Source of the DNA: Deltaproteobacteria bacterium
GTDB lineage: Bacteria; Desulfobacterota; GWC2-55-46
Direction: 5' to 3'
Length of the DNA: 50,896 nucleotides
NCBI GenBank assembly: GCA_016182655.1
Contig: JACPGB010000059.1
Location: forward strand, 1 to 50,896
Position numbers and translations under genes: made by a program. This document shows positions 1 through 7,833 of the stretch, piece after piece. Positions within the stretch are counted from its first letter, which is position 1. The number at the start of each line of letters is the position of its first letter. Below the pieces are notes generated by a model that saw only the letters and a list, made by a program, of their open reading frames with translations, did no database searches and was not told the origin of the DNA.

Positions 1-576
1 ACGGGGCTCTCTAACGATAAGACAGGGGGCATATACACGAGGCTCCTTAAGGCGCTGAAGCTTGAGGAGCGTCTCGCGGAGCCGCTTGCCGACTGGATCG
101 ACGCGGACGACGACCCGAGGCCTTACGGCGCGGAGGCCCCGGAATACTCGTCGCTCAAGACCCCGCACGGCGTCAGGAACGGGTATGTCGATGCCACAGG
201 CGAGCTCCGTCTCATCAAGGGATACTCGGGCGAGGTCATGAGGAAGATCGAGCCGTTCGTCTCTCCGCATAATACCGACGGCCTTATCAATATAAATACG
301 GCCCCGAAGGAGGTCTTGATGGCCCTCGATGAATCGATGACGGACGCCCTCGCCGAGGCGGTGATAGAGTACAGGAACGCGACGCCTTTCAAGGACAAAT
401 CCGACATATTGAAGGCCAGCGGCTTCTCAACCATAGGCTACGCGATGCAGGACAAGATTACCGTCGAGAGCAGTGTCTACCGGATACGGTCGAGGGCGCG
501 CGCCGGGGACGCAATAAAGGAGGCGGAGGCGGTGGTCAAGACCGGAGGTGGCATACTCTTCTGGAGCGAATACTAA
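1..576 (+). CDS. gspK: Type II secretion minor pseudopilin GspK, C-terminal part (5' truncated)
   Basis: The frame is open from base 1, so the gene begins outside the window and the first in-window ATG (238) is not the start. About 191 residues remain. The segment DWIDADDDPR followed by a Tyr-rich AEAPEY stretch, NG, and EL-x-LIKGYS is typical of the GspK alpha-domain, and INTAPKEVL plus the helix-hairpin-like region near residues 95-150 match its C-terminal half. GspK is the large minor pseudopilin that caps the periplasmic pseudopilus with GspI and GspJ. It is followed after 3 bp by gspL and then gspM, the usual type II secretion order. Family assignment is firm; the substrate secreted is unknown. 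Confidence 0.88.
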   Translation, partial: TGLSNDKTGGIYTRLLKALKLEERLAEPLADWIDADDDPRPYGAEAPEYSSLKTPHGVRNGYVDATGELRLIKGYSGEVMRKIEPFVSPHNTDGLININTAPKEVLMALDESMTDALAEAVIEYRNATPFKDKSDILKASGFSTIGYAMQDKITVESSVYRIRSRARAGDAIKEAEAVVKTGGGILFWSEY

Positions 577-579
577 AGG

Positions 580-1905
580 ATGGCGGGCTGTGTCCTCATA
601 CTGGACCTATCGGGCGACGCCTTGAGGGCCGGGGCGTTCTCGACGCGCGCTCTCGAACCACTCGAGTTCACCTCAGTCAGGTTCGCGCCGGGCGACGACC
701 ATTCCTTCACCCCGGCGATGAAGGCGGCGCTTGAGTCAGTCAGGAAATGGTCGGATGAAAAGGGGCTGAAACCCGCGAGGGTGCTCGCAGGCGTGAGCGC
801 GACGAGCCTCTCCGTAAGGATATTGCCGATACCGTTCGAGGACCGTAAAAAGATGGCCGAGGTGCTTCCGTTCGAGCTCGGGGGGCTCCTTCATATCAAC
901 GTCGATGAGGCGGTCATTGACGGAATGAGCCTCGCTCCCGGCAAGGCCCTTGCCGTCGCCCTTGAGAAGGCGTACTTAAGGGACTATCTCGCGGCGCTTA
1001 AAGACCTCGACCTCGACCCGTTCTGGGCCGGCGTGCCCGTACTCTCCGTGCCCGCGCTCCTGCGGGAGGACGGGGAGGGTACGAAGGCTTTCGTCAACAG
1101 GGACTCGCTTGTCGTCGCGGAGGAAGGGCGGCTCAAGTTCTTCAAGCCGTTCAAGAGGCTCGAAGGCGTAAGGCTCGCATCGGCCTATCTCGAGGCGGAA
1201 TCCGTGAAGATCGACGAGGCGTTCGTGGCCGATTGGGCAGTGGAGAGTGTGGCCGAGATGTTGCCGTGGACGGGCGCGGTAAAGGGGATGGAGCTCCCCG
1301 GCGGATATCCCGCCGAAGGCGCGGCCATACTCGCTCTCTCTCTTGCGCTTAAGAATGGAGTGATCGACGAGACGATAAACCTGAGGAAGGGGGAGTTCGA
1401 GTACACGAAGGAGAAGACCGAGGCAAGAAAGAGGCTAAAGACTACCTCGGCCGCCGTCATCTTCCTGGCGCTCCTCCTCGTGGCAGATACTTATATAAAG
1501 TATCTTGGCGCGTCGAAGGAGCTCTCCTCCTATAACGATACCATGCGGGCGTCATACCTGGAGCTTTTTCCGGCTGACAGGAACGTCGTAGATCCCCTCT
1601 ACCAGCTCGAGGCGAAGATGAAGGCCTTAAGGAGCGAGGCGGCCGTATTGGGCGGAGGGCGCTCCGTCCTCGACATAATGAATTCTCTCGCCCGCTCCGG
1701 AGGCGAGTTGAAGGTAAGGTTCAGCGAGCTCTCCGTTACCCGGGAAAAAGTCACCGCAAAGGGGGAGGCCCCGTCGTTCGAGGCCGCCAACGCCTTGAGC
1801 GAGAGTCTCGCGCCGGGGCCGTTATTCAGCGAGGCGCGCGTCTCTGACGTAAAGGCAGGGCCCGGCGGAGGCGCGGTCTTTTCCATCTCGGCTACGCTCA
1901 GATGA
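580..1905 (+). CDS. gspL: Type II secretion inner-membrane protein GspL
   Basis: This 441-residue protein has the GspL layout: a cytoplasmic actin/PilM-like domain (about residues 1-270), one membrane helix near 288-308 after a basic stretch (EARKRLK), and a periplasmic ferredoxin-like domain to the end. GspL couples the cytoplasmic ATPase GspE to the periplasmic pseudopilus and partners GspM. The ATG at 580 lies 3 bp after the gspK stop, with a GGAG at about 563 inside gspK. The stop overlaps the gspM start (ATGA), indicating translational coupling. Sequence divergence is high, as usual for GspL, so the call rests on architecture and gene order. Confidence 0.85.
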   Translation: MAGCVLILDLSGDALRAGAFSTRALEPLEFTSVRFAPGDDHSFTPAMKAALESVRKWSDEKGLKPARVLAGVSATSLSVRILPIPFEDRKKMAEVLPFELGGLLHINVDEAVIDGMSLAPGKALAVALEKAYLRDYLAALKDLDLDPFWAGVPVLSVPALLREDGEGTKAFVNRDSLVVAEEGRLKFFKPFKRLEGVRLASAYLEAESVKIDEAFVADWAVESVAEMLPWTGAVKGMELPGGYPAEGAAILALSLALKNGVIDETINLRKGEFEYTKEKTEARKRLKTTSAAVIFLALLLVADTYIKYLGASKELSSYNDTMRASYLELFPADRNVVDPLYQLEAKMKALRSEAAVLGGGRSVLDIMNSLARSGGELKVRFSELSVTREKVTAKGEAPSFEAANALSESLAPGPLFSEARVSDVKAGPGGGAVFSISATLR

Positions 1906-2468
1906 GGATGTATGCGGACATAAAGGCGCTCATGGAAGACGGGCTCAGGCGCCTGAAAGGGCTCCGCCGCGAAGAGGCTATCGAGCTCGCCATCTGGGCA
2001 GTCGTGCCGGTCATTACGCTCTCTCTCCTTATCGGCGTCTACTCTCAATACTCCCGGACGAAAAGGCTCGTTGGAACGAAAAAGGCCGATATGGAGAGGT
2101 TCGCCGTGCTTCGGTCCGGGTATGTGTTGGAAAAAGCGAGGATAGACGAACTCTCAAGAAAGGCTTCCGTCGCGGACGCATCCGTCGTGTCGGTCGTCGA
2201 GTCTCTCGCGCAAGGCATAGGCGTAAGGGGGAGGATAGTCTCGTTAAAGCCTCTGGGTGAGAGCGCGGCCGCGGGTTACGTGCAACGCGAGGCAGAGGTC
2301 AGGATGGAGAGAGTGGACCTGAACCAGCTCGTAAACTTCCTTTTTCAGGCTGAAAACGGCAGGCATTTGATAGCGGTAATGGAGTTCTCGATGAAGTCGA
2401 GGTTCGAAGACCCCGATCTCTTCGACGCGACCTTGAGGCTCGCCCATATCACCAAAGCCCCGTCATGA
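1902..2468 (+). CDS. gspM: Type II secretion inner-membrane protein GspM-like
   Basis: This 188-residue protein has an N-terminal cytoplasmic segment rich in charged residues, one membrane helix near residues 26-46 (LAIWAVVPVITLSLLIG), then a periplasmic part that begins as a coiled-coil-like region and ends in a small alpha/beta domain. That is the GspM pattern, and the position directly after gspL with a 4-bp ATGA overlap supports it. GspM binds GspL and stabilises it in the inner-membrane platform. It is the last gene of the operon; no gspN follows, since the next gene is convergent and overlaps its last 6 bases. Confidence 0.78.
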   Translation: MRMYADIKALMEDGLRRLKGLRREEAIELAIWAVVPVITLSLLIGVYSQYSRTKRLVGTKKADMERFAVLRSGYVLEKARIDELSRKASVADASVVSVVESLAQGIGVRGRIVSLKPLGESAAAGYVQREAEVRMERVDLNQLVNFLFQAENGRHLIAVMEFSMKSRFEDPDLFDATLRLAHITKAPS

Positions 2469-3254
2469 GGCGCGGCCGGACCGGGGCCTTCGGAGCTGGC
2501 GTATTATGAGGGTCGTAATGAATATCCCGGAGCTTATCATGATGAATATCGGCCCGGGCGTCATCGCGTAAAGGTGTGAGATGTATATGCCGGTAGAGGC
2601 CGCGGCGACCCCGAAGACGACGGAGCCCGTCATGAAGGAGCGTAGCGACCGCGCGATGTTCTTTGCGGACGCCGCCGGTATTATTACGAGCGAGCCCATG
2701 AGGAGCGCTCCGACGAACCTTATGCCGAGCGCCACGCCGAGCGCGAACGCGAGGAGGTAGATGAACTCGAGCCTCTTGTTCTTTATGCCGATGGACTGCG
2801 CTATCTCCTCGGATACCATGTTGAGGGTGAGCTTTTTGTAGATGGCGAGTATGAGTATTATGAGCAGGACCGAGAGCGTGATGGAGAAGACGGACTCGGC
2901 CATGCTAAGGTCGGTGATGTTCCCGAAGAGCGCTTCGATAAGGTCGTGCTCGGGCATCACAAGCGCGCCTGCCGCCAGAGACGCCGTAAAGAAGACGCCG
3001 ACTATCGTGTCGAGCGAAAGCGAGCTCCTGTATTCTATGACCCAGATGCCGACTACCGTTACGAAAAGGAAAGCGACGGCCCCAATGAACGGGTTGAACT
3101 GAAAGAGGAGCGCAAGGGCCATGCCGGGCAGAGCCACGTGAGAGAGGGCGTCTCCTACGAGCGCCATCCTTTTAAGGATCGCGAAAGAGCCCAGAAGGGA
3201 CGCGCTTGCCGCGACGAACGCCGCGACTATCATCGGAAGGACGATGTTTTCCAT
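2463..3254 (-). CDS. znuB: Metal ABC transporter permease (ZnuB/ABC-3 family)
   Basis: 263 residues with about eight hydrophobic helices and ABC-3 family signatures: ILKRMALVGDALSHVALPG near residues 27-45 (coupling region) and GIRFVGALLMGSLVIIPAA near 185-203. Members form the membrane channel of zinc or manganese importers with a ZnuC-type ATPase and a periplasmic ZnuA-type binding protein. It follows the ATPase gene by 7 bp in a fur-ATPase-permease operon. No binding-protein gene is in the window, so it must lie elsewhere. Metal specificity (Zn versus Mn) cannot be settled from the permease; the Fur-type regulator with paired CxxC motifs is compatible with zinc. Its end overlaps convergent gspM by 6 bp. 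Confidence 0.88.
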   Translation of the reverse strand: MENIVLPMIVAAFVAASASLLGSFAILKRMALVGDALSHVALPGMALALLFQFNPFIGAVAFLFVTVVGIWVIEYRSSLSLDTIVGVFFTASLAAGALVMPEHDLIEALFGNITDLSMAESVFSITLSVLLIILILAIYKKLTLNMVSEEIAQSIGIKNKRLEFIYLLAFALGVALGIRFVGALLMGSLVIIPAASAKNIARSLRSFMTGSVVFGVAAASTGIYISHLYAMTPGPIFIMISSGIFITTLIIRQLRRPRSGRAS

Positions 3255-3259
3255 GGTTT

Positions 3260-3952
3260 TTAAGTCTCGTGCCTGTGGTCGAAGAACGCCCCTTCGCCGC
3301 CGTAAAGGGCAAGGAGCTGTTCGGAGCTCAATACCTCTTTCGGGGCCCCGAAGCAGAGGTTCTTCCTGTTCAGGCAGAGCACCGTCTGGGCGTGTCTGTA
3401 GACGACGTTCAGGTCGTGAGAGACGATTATAACGGTGAGCCCGATGTTCTTCTGCAGGTGGTAGAGCATCTTGTAGACGGACTCCTGCCCGGCGATGTCT
3501 ATGTCGGCGGTCGGCTCGTCGAATATGAGGACGTCCGGGTCGCCGAGGACCGCCCAGGCCACGAGCACCCTCTGCCTCTGCCCGACCGATATCTCGCCGA
3601 AGCCCTTCCTTAGTATCTCAAGGTCCAGTTGCACGAACTCGAGCTTCTCGGCGATCCTCTTGTCCGTCGCCTCCGGCCCCCGGAGCCTGAAGAACTCCCT
3701 GACCGTTAGCGGAACGTCGGTCTCGATGTCCATCCTCTGGGGGACGTATCCGGTCTTTATCCCCGGCACCCAGGTTATCTCGCCCCTGTGGGGGATGAGG
3801 CCGATGAGCGACTTGATAAGGACGGTCTTTCCGGCGCCGTTGGGGCCTATTACGGCGAGGACCTCGCCTTTTTCAACGTCGAAGCTAAGGTCCTCGATGA
3901 CCTTTGTCCCGCCGAACTCGATATTCAGGTTTTTGACGGTCAGTACCTTCAT
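3260..3952 (-). CDS. znuC: Metal ABC transporter ATP-binding protein (ZnuC-like)
   Basis: 230 residues with a complete ABC ATPase set: Walker A GPNGAGKT near residues 36-43, Q-loop YVPQR near 70, signature SVGQRQR near 123-129 (S-V-G-Q variant of LSGGQ), Walker B VLIFDEPTADID near 140-151 and H-loop VSHD near 178-181. It energises zinc or manganese uptake with the downstream permease. The start ATG at 3952 lies 4 bp after the stop of the Fur-family gene, so the three genes form one transcript. It lacks the extended His-rich C-terminus of enterobacterial ZnuC. Confidence 0.88.
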   Translation of the reverse strand: MKVLTVKNLNIEFGGTKVIEDLSFDVEKGEVLAVIGPNGAGKTVLIKSLIGLIPHRGEITWVPGIKTGYVPQRMDIETDVPLTVREFFRLRGPEATDKRIAEKLEFVQLDLEILRKGFGEISVGQRQRVLVAWAVLGDPDVLIFDEPTADIDIAGQESVYKMLYHLQKNIGLTVIIVSHDLNVVYRHAQTVLCLNRKNLCFGAPKEVLSSEQLLALYGGEGAFFDHRHET

Positions 3953-3956
3953 AACC

Positions 3957-4382
3957 CTACCTGCAGTCCTCGCAAAGGCCCATGAATTCGAGCGTGTGGT
4001 TAAGTACCTTGAAACCCCGTGAATTCATTATCTCTCGCTCGTATTTTTCGAGCTCTCCCTCGAGTTCGACGTCCTCGACCCTCTTGCACCCCATGCAGAT
4101 GAGGTGGTGGTGGTGGCCGCCGAAGACGACCTCGTACCTCTTGACGCGCTCGTGTAGGAACTGTATCTCCTGGACTATACCCATCTCCTTAAGGAACGTG
4201 AGCTCCCTGTAGACCGTCGTCTTGTTCGCCGGGACTTTTTTCCCGAGGAGCGCATCTATGAGCCCTTCGGCTGAAAGGGGGAGGCGGCTATCGAGGAGGA
4301 CCTCTATCATGGACCTCCTTGCCCTGGTTATCCTGAAGCCCCCTTTCGAGAGCTCAGCGAGTATCTCTCCGAGCGCCTTCAT
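3957..4382 (-). CDS. zur: Fur-family metalloregulator, probable Zur
   Basis: 141 residues. The N-terminal winged helix (about 1-85) contains the Fur-type helix ANKTTVYRELTFL. The C-terminal dimerisation domain has the HHHHLICMGC metal-binding run and a second CEDC at the end, giving two CxxC pairs for structural zinc. It is first in an operon with a ZnuC/ZnuB-type importer, which argues for Zur rather than iron Fur. No Shine-Dalgarno precedes the ATG: the -10 box ends only 6 bases upstream, so the mRNA is probably leaderless. A perfect palindrome between the -35 and -10 boxes implies autorepression. A Mn-responsive (Mur) role is the main alternative. Confidence 0.85.
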   Translation of the reverse strand: MKALGEILAELSKGGFRITRARRSMIEVLLDSRLPLSAEGLIDALLGKKVPANKTTVYRELTFLKEMGIVQEIQFLHERVKRYEVVFGGHHHHLICMGCKRVEDVELEGELEKYEREIMNSRGFKVLNHTLEFMGLCEDCR

Positions 4383-4388
4383 AGTGGT

Positions 4389-4418
4389 ATATTAATGCAA
4401 CTTAGTTGCATTAGTCAA
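4389..4418 (-). promoter_or_regulatory. Promoter with embedded Fur/Zur-type palindromic operator
   Basis: Reading the minus strand: TTGACT (-35, bases 4418-4413), an 18-bp spacer, then TAATAT (-10, 4394-4389), with the ATG 6 bases further on. The spacer and edges carry a perfect inverted repeat at 4393-4413, arms TAATGCAACT and AGTTGCATTA around one central base. A dimer bound there would cover both promoter boxes. The symmetry is seen directly; binding by the adjacent Fur-family protein is inferred from position. Confidence 0.75.
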
Positions 4419-4419
4419 T

Positions 4420-4444
4420 AAAAATCCGTCTATCCCGGATTTTT
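4420..4444. terminator. A/T-flanked hairpin upstream of the zur promoter
   Basis: Arms AAAAATCCG (4420-4428) and CGGATTTTT (4436-4444) enclose a 7-base loop. The stem is A-rich on one side and T-rich on the other, so it could terminate in either direction and insulate the divergent zur and cytochrome promoters. No plus-strand gene ends nearby, so its role is uncertain. Confidence 0.4.
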
Positions 4445-4541
4445 TCGTGCCTCTAATCGTATTTTAATCTCGCAGGGTTTAGGATTTCTACTAAGAGTAT
4501 AACAGACTGGAAGGCGAGATAAGGCTCGGTGCGCGGAGCAT

Positions 4542-4572
4542 GGCCGAGTTACAAGATCCGGCCCTTTTTTTC
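4542..4572 (+). terminator. Short hairpin plus T-tract in the intergenic region
   Basis: GGCCG (4542-4546) pairs with CGGCC (4559-4563) across a 12-base loop and is followed by a run of eight T. It looks like an intrinsic terminator but no annotated gene ends upstream, so it may end a short untranslated RNA starting somewhere in 4445-4540. I do not recognise a known RNA family in that stretch. Confidence 0.4.
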
Positions 4573-4580
4573 ACAAGCGC

Positions 4581-4609
4581 TTTACTGGTGGTTCAAACTT
4601 TGTTATACT
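4581..4609 (+). promoter_or_regulatory. Probable sigma-70 promoter of the cytochrome cluster
   Basis: TTTACT (4581-4586), 17-bp spacer, TATACT (4604-4609). It lies about 50 bases upstream of the b561 start, just after the T-tract hairpin. The -10 is strong and the -35 moderate. Confidence 0.5.
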
Positions 4610-4661
4610 ACAGCCGCCCGGCGCATTTCGGAGATTCCTTCGAAAAATCAAACCCTTGTGG

Positions 4662-5840
4662 ATGGCGCATGAACAACCGGTCGACTCGTTGAAAATAAAA
4701 GTCTGGGACATACCGACGCGCCTCTTCCATTGGTTTCTGGTAACGGTTTTTGCCTGGGCCTTTTTAAGCTCCCACGGGGACAGGTTCCTCAATCTGCATA
4801 CCTCGTTAGGGTATATCGCCTTGGGGCTCGTGGTCTTCCGGGTGCTCTGGGGGTTTGCGGGTAACGGGTTCGCCAGGTTTTCAGGGTTTCTCCGCGGCTG
4901 GCAGAAGGTCAAAGGCTATATTGTATCGGCTGTGAGGCTTCACCCGCCAAGGTATCTCGGCCACAACCCGGCGGTCGGATGGGTCGTGCTCGTCATGCTC
5001 GCCATGGTCGCCGCTATCGCCGTATCAGGCATAGTCACCTACGGAGGCGAGGAGAACAGGGGGTTCTGGGCCGGGGTCTTCAGCTTCGACGCCGGGTATA
5101 ACGCGAGGGCCATTCACGCGTTTCTGGCGGACCTCGCGATAGCGGTAGTGGTCGTTCACATATGCGCGGCGCTCTTTCACGACTTTCTTCTCCGCGAGAA
5201 CATAATCGTCTCGATGTTCATCGGGACCAAGGAAGACGAGGAGACATACTCCGAGAGGGTCTCACACATCCCCCCGCACGAGAGACGCTCGGTGCCAAGG
5301 CTCATGGTATGGATGATAGTGGCGCTCATGGGAGGGCTTGCGCTCTTCTTCCTGAGGCCCGCCGGAAGGACGGACTTCCTCCACGCGCCACAGCCGAATG
5401 TAGTCGACGACAAAGGCTTCGCCGCCGAGATGAAGGTCAACGCGGCGTGGCAGGAAGAATGCGCCGGATGTCATAACGCCTTCCACCCCACGATCCTCCC
5501 GGCAGAGTCCTGGAAGAAGGTGATGAGCGGGCTCGACGACCACTTCGGCGAGGTAGTCACCCTGGACGCAACGGCAAAGGATGAGATAGAGCGGTTCCTC
5601 GTATCCGCCTCGGCTGAGCGGTCCGCTACAGAGGCGTCGAGGAAGCTCATTCGGTCGTTAAGGGGCCTTCCCGCCCCTGGCAAGATAACCGGCATACCTT
5701 ACTGGAAGGCGAAGCACGCGGATATCGACGAGCAGGTCTTCAAAAGGAAGTCGGTGGTAAGCAGGTCCAACTGCATCGCCTGCCATCCAGGGGCGGAGCT
5801 GGGGTCCTTCGAGGACCATGATATAGCGATACCGGAATAA
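4662..5840 (+). CDS. Cytochrome b561 fused to a dihaem cytochrome c (DHC) domain
   Basis: About 392 residues. The first ~215 form a four-helix cytochrome b561 domain (KVWDIPTRLFHWF at the N-terminus, the typical start of di-haem b561 proteins, with further membrane His). A fifth hydrophobic helix (about 220-240) leads to an exported DHC-type domain with two haem c sites, CAGCH at 267-271 and CIACH at 371-375. The protein probably passes electrons from the quinone pool to periplasmic cytochromes. The next two genes encode an SHP-like cytochrome and a second DHC, and the DHC part here is a paralogue of the protein at 6285. b561, DHC and SHP genes are neighbours in the Rhodobacter SHP cluster; here b561 and DHC are fused. 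Start: ATG 4662 preferred over TTG 4656; the ribosome site is weak. Confidence 0.85.
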   Translation: MAHEQPVDSLKIKVWDIPTRLFHWFLVTVFAWAFLSSHGDRFLNLHTSLGYIALGLVVFRVLWGFAGNGFARFSGFLRGWQKVKGYIVSAVRLHPPRYLGHNPAVGWVVLVMLAMVAAIAVSGIVTYGGEENRGFWAGVFSFDAGYNARAIHAFLADLAIAVVVVHICAALFHDFLLRENIIVSMFIGTKEDEETYSERVSHIPPHERRSVPRLMVWMIVALMGGLALFFLRPAGRTDFLHAPQPNVVDDKGFAAEMKVNAAWQEECAGCHNAFHPTILPAESWKKVMSGLDDHFGEVVTLDATAKDEIERFLVSASAERSATEASRKLIRSLRGLPAPGKITGIPYWKAKHADIDEQVFKRKSVVSRSNCIACHPGAELGSFEDHDIAIPE

Positions 5841-5860
5841 TCGAACGGGGGAGAAAAAGG

Positions 5861-6271
5861 ATGAGGCGAGGGATATTGGCTTTTGTCACCCTTGGGACGC
5901 TTCTGGTCTCTGGCGGCGCATGGGCGGTGCTGAACCCGGATGTACAGATGCTTGTCGATAAGTACCGGTTGGAGGCCGATGTAAAGTCCTTCAGCGCGGA
6001 GGACGGCAAGAGGTTCTTCGCGACAAAGAGGAAGCACTCGAAGGGAGAGGAGCGTTCCTGCTCGACCTGCCACACCAACGACCCGAGGCAGAAGGGCAAG
6101 ACAGTCGTCGGCAAGGTCATAGAGCCGATGGCGCAGTCGGTGAACAAGGAGAGGTTCACGGACCCGAAGAAGGTCGAGAAGTGGTTCAAGCGCAACTGCG
6201 AGTGGGTGCTCGAGAGGGAATGCACGCCGAAGGAAAAGGGCGATTTTATAACTTTTATGACCACCATGTGA
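5861..6271 (+). CDS. SHP-like monohaem cytochrome c (DUF1924 family)
   Basis: 136 residues with a signal peptide (cleavage about after ALA-type GGAWA, residue 22) and one haem c site CSTCH at 67-71. The C-terminal FTDPKKVEKWFKRNC matches the DUF1924/SHP family. In Rhodobacter sphaeroides SHP an Asn is the sixth haem ligand and is displaced on O2 or NO binding; N112 in KRNC is the likely equivalent here, and C113 and C121 could form a disulfide. It sits 20 bp after the b561-DHC gene and 13 bp before the second DHC, so the three are one operon. Likely role: periplasmic acceptor or small-ligand-binding cytochrome fed by DHC. The physiological substrate of this family is not settled. Confidence 0.83.
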   Translation: MRRGILAFVTLGTLLVSGGAWAVLNPDVQMLVDKYRLEADVKSFSAEDGKRFFATKRKHSKGEERSCSTCHTNDPRQKGKTVVGKVIEPMAQSVNKERFTDPKKVEKWFKRNCEWVLERECTPKEKGDFITFMTTM

Positions 6272-6284
6272 TCGAGGAGGATCG

Positions 6285-6806
6285 ATGAAGACGAACCGTA
6301 TCCACAGGACATTGTTTGCCGCCGTATTGGGCCTGACGCTCTCCGCCGGGGCATCTGCCTACGCGGACAGGGGAGAGCGTGAGCACGAGGACCACGGCCG
6401 TTACAAGGCGGTTGAGAACCAGACATACAAGCAGGAGTGCTCTGCCTGCCACTACCTCTACCTGCCGGGGCTCCTGCCGGCGCGCTCCTGGGAGGCGCTC
6501 ATAAAGGGGTCGGACAAGCACTTCGGAGAGAACCTCGCGCTCGACGAGAAGACTTCCTCCGAGATATCGGGTTTCCTCAATGCCAACTCGGCCGAGAAAA
6601 CGAATACCGAGTGGTCGAATAAGATAATGAAGAGCGTGGGGTCTGCGACACCCGAGAGGATAATGGATGTGCCCTGGATCATAAAGGAGCACAGGAAGGT
6701 GAAGAACGCCTTTAAGAGACCGTCTGTCGGGAGCGCCTCCAACTGCGGGGCCTGCCACACAAGGGGGCAGGAGGGGGACTTCGAGGCCGTAAAGGTGCCA
6801 AAATAA
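6285..6806 (+). CDS. Stand-alone periplasmic dihaem cytochrome c (DHC)
   Basis: 173 residues: signal peptide of about 25 residues (LSAGASAYA), then a dihaem domain with CSACH at 52-56 and CGACH at 154-158. The spacing of the two haem sites (about 102 residues) equals that in the C-terminal half of the b561 fusion (104), and both share the patterns ARSW/AESW, KHFGE/DHFGE and I-x-PWI/I-PYW, so the two are paralogues. A strong GAGGAGG ribosome site precedes the ATG. DHC reduces SHP in the characterised Rhodobacter system; two DHC modules in one operon may give a membrane-anchored and a diffusible form. Confidence 0.85.
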   Translation: MKTNRIHRTLFAAVLGLTLSAGASAYADRGEREHEDHGRYKAVENQTYKQECSACHYLYLPGLLPARSWEALIKGSDKHFGENLALDEKTSSEISGFLNANSAEKTNTEWSNKIMKSVGSATPERIMDVPWIIKEHRKVKNAFKRPSVGSASNCGACHTRGQEGDFEAVKVPK

Positions 6807-6828
6807 AAAAGCAATAATATCAATACGA

Positions 6829-6876
6829 CGCGGCGCATAGTTAATGCTCGGTATCATCTTTGCGCCGCGCCTTTTT
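6829..6876 (+). terminator. Intrinsic terminator after the cytochrome operon
   Basis: Arms CGCGGCGCA (6829-6837) and TGCGCCGCG (6861-6869), 23-base loop, followed by CCTTTTTATTT. The T-tract overlaps the stop of the convergent MBL gene. Confidence 0.6.
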
Positions 6877-7612
6877 ATTTCCTGACCGGACCCCCGAGTT
6901 TTTTAAGGAGGGCCACTTCCACCCCGGACCCTTCCAGCAGCCTTGCGAACCTTTCGGGGTCCTCCTTGATGGTAAAGAACTTCGGGTCTTTTGAGAGAAA
7001 TAACCCGCCGGTGACCTCCGGGTCCGGTTCGTCCACGGGAGTAAAATGGACCGGTATGACGAGGCGCGGCCGCATGGACTTTACCGCCTCTGCCATCTCC
7101 TCCATTTTTATCGAGTATGTGTTGTCGGCTATGGGGACGATGGCGCAGTCTATCCCGGAAAGCGAGTCCATCCCGGGGGTCCTTCCGGTATCCCCGGCGA
7201 AGTAGATGATCTGTCCGGATAGCTCGATAAGAAACCCGCAGCCCTCGCCCTTCATGTGAAAGCCTCTTGCGGTGTAGGCCTCTGTGCCGGTGATCTTTGC
7301 CCCGGCAAGCGTAACCGTCTCGCCGACCTTTACCGTGCGCACGCCCTTGATGTCCTTTGCGCAATATTTGATGTAGCTCTCGTGAAAGGCGGCGAGCTTC
7401 GTCTTCTCTCCCCTTATGGGGGTAATGAACTCCGGGAGGCAGTGGTCGACGTGGTGGTGGGAGATGAGTATCAGGGAGGCAAGAGGCGCGCCCTCATCGA
7501 GCATGACAGGGTCGATGTAGACGACGGACCCGTCCCCGGAGGTCATCCGCACCCCTGATTGGCCGAGCCACTCGTATTTTATCCCGTTCAAGTATATACT
7601 TTCCAAGTGCAT
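6875..7612 (-). CDS. Metallo-beta-lactamase-fold hydrolase
   Basis: 245 residues from ATG 7612, which has a GGAGGCG ribosome site 5-8 bases upstream; an upstream ATG at 7627 is less likely. The metal motif H-x-H-x-D-H is at residues 52-57 (HHHVDH). A later His (PRLVIPVHFTP) and Asp (FAGDTG) complete the di-metal site. The pattern, including the short domain without C-terminal extensions and the ending near VPVHF, resembles the UlaG/UPF0173-like branch of MBL proteins, often annotated as Zn-dependent hydrolases. Substrate is unknown. It is convergent with the cytochrome operon and monocistronic. Confidence 0.75.
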   Translation of the reverse strand: MHLESIYLNGIKYEWLGQSGVRMTSGDGSVVYIDPVMLDEGAPLASLILISHHHVDHCLPEFITPIRGEKTKLAAFHESYIKYCAKDIKGVRTVKVGETVTLAGAKITGTEAYTARGFHMKGEGCGFLIELSGQIIYFAGDTGRTPGMDSLSGIDCAIVPIADNTYSIKMEEMAEAVKSMRPRLVIPVHFTPVDEPDPEVTGGLFLSKDPKFFTIKEDPERFARLLEGSGVEVALLKKLGGPVRK

Positions 7613-7833
7613 TAAACGCCTCCGCATCCGGGTTCGACCTTCACTGGATTTTAACCTGAACGGGGTTTACCTTAAAATGATTTTTGTTAGGATGCGCGTA
7701 AACACCTGCTTACGGGTCTTATGAAGTCGTTGAAATGGTTGCGCGAGGGGCGGGGTGCGTGATAAAAGTCACAACTTCTAATCTTCTCTTAATCTATCGG
7801 CCGTAAAATGTTTTGCACGAAAGGGAGGGACGC

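Noticed and set aside
3206-3613. Plus-strand ORF of 135 codons opposite the ABC ATPase
   Set aside because: Antisense to a strong ABC ATPase frame, Arg/Val-rich without domain; shadow.
4445-4575. Known riboswitch (for example cyclic-di-GMP type) upstream of the cytochrome cluster
   Set aside because: I looked for the conserved core of the common classes and did not find it; only a terminator-like hairpin is visible.
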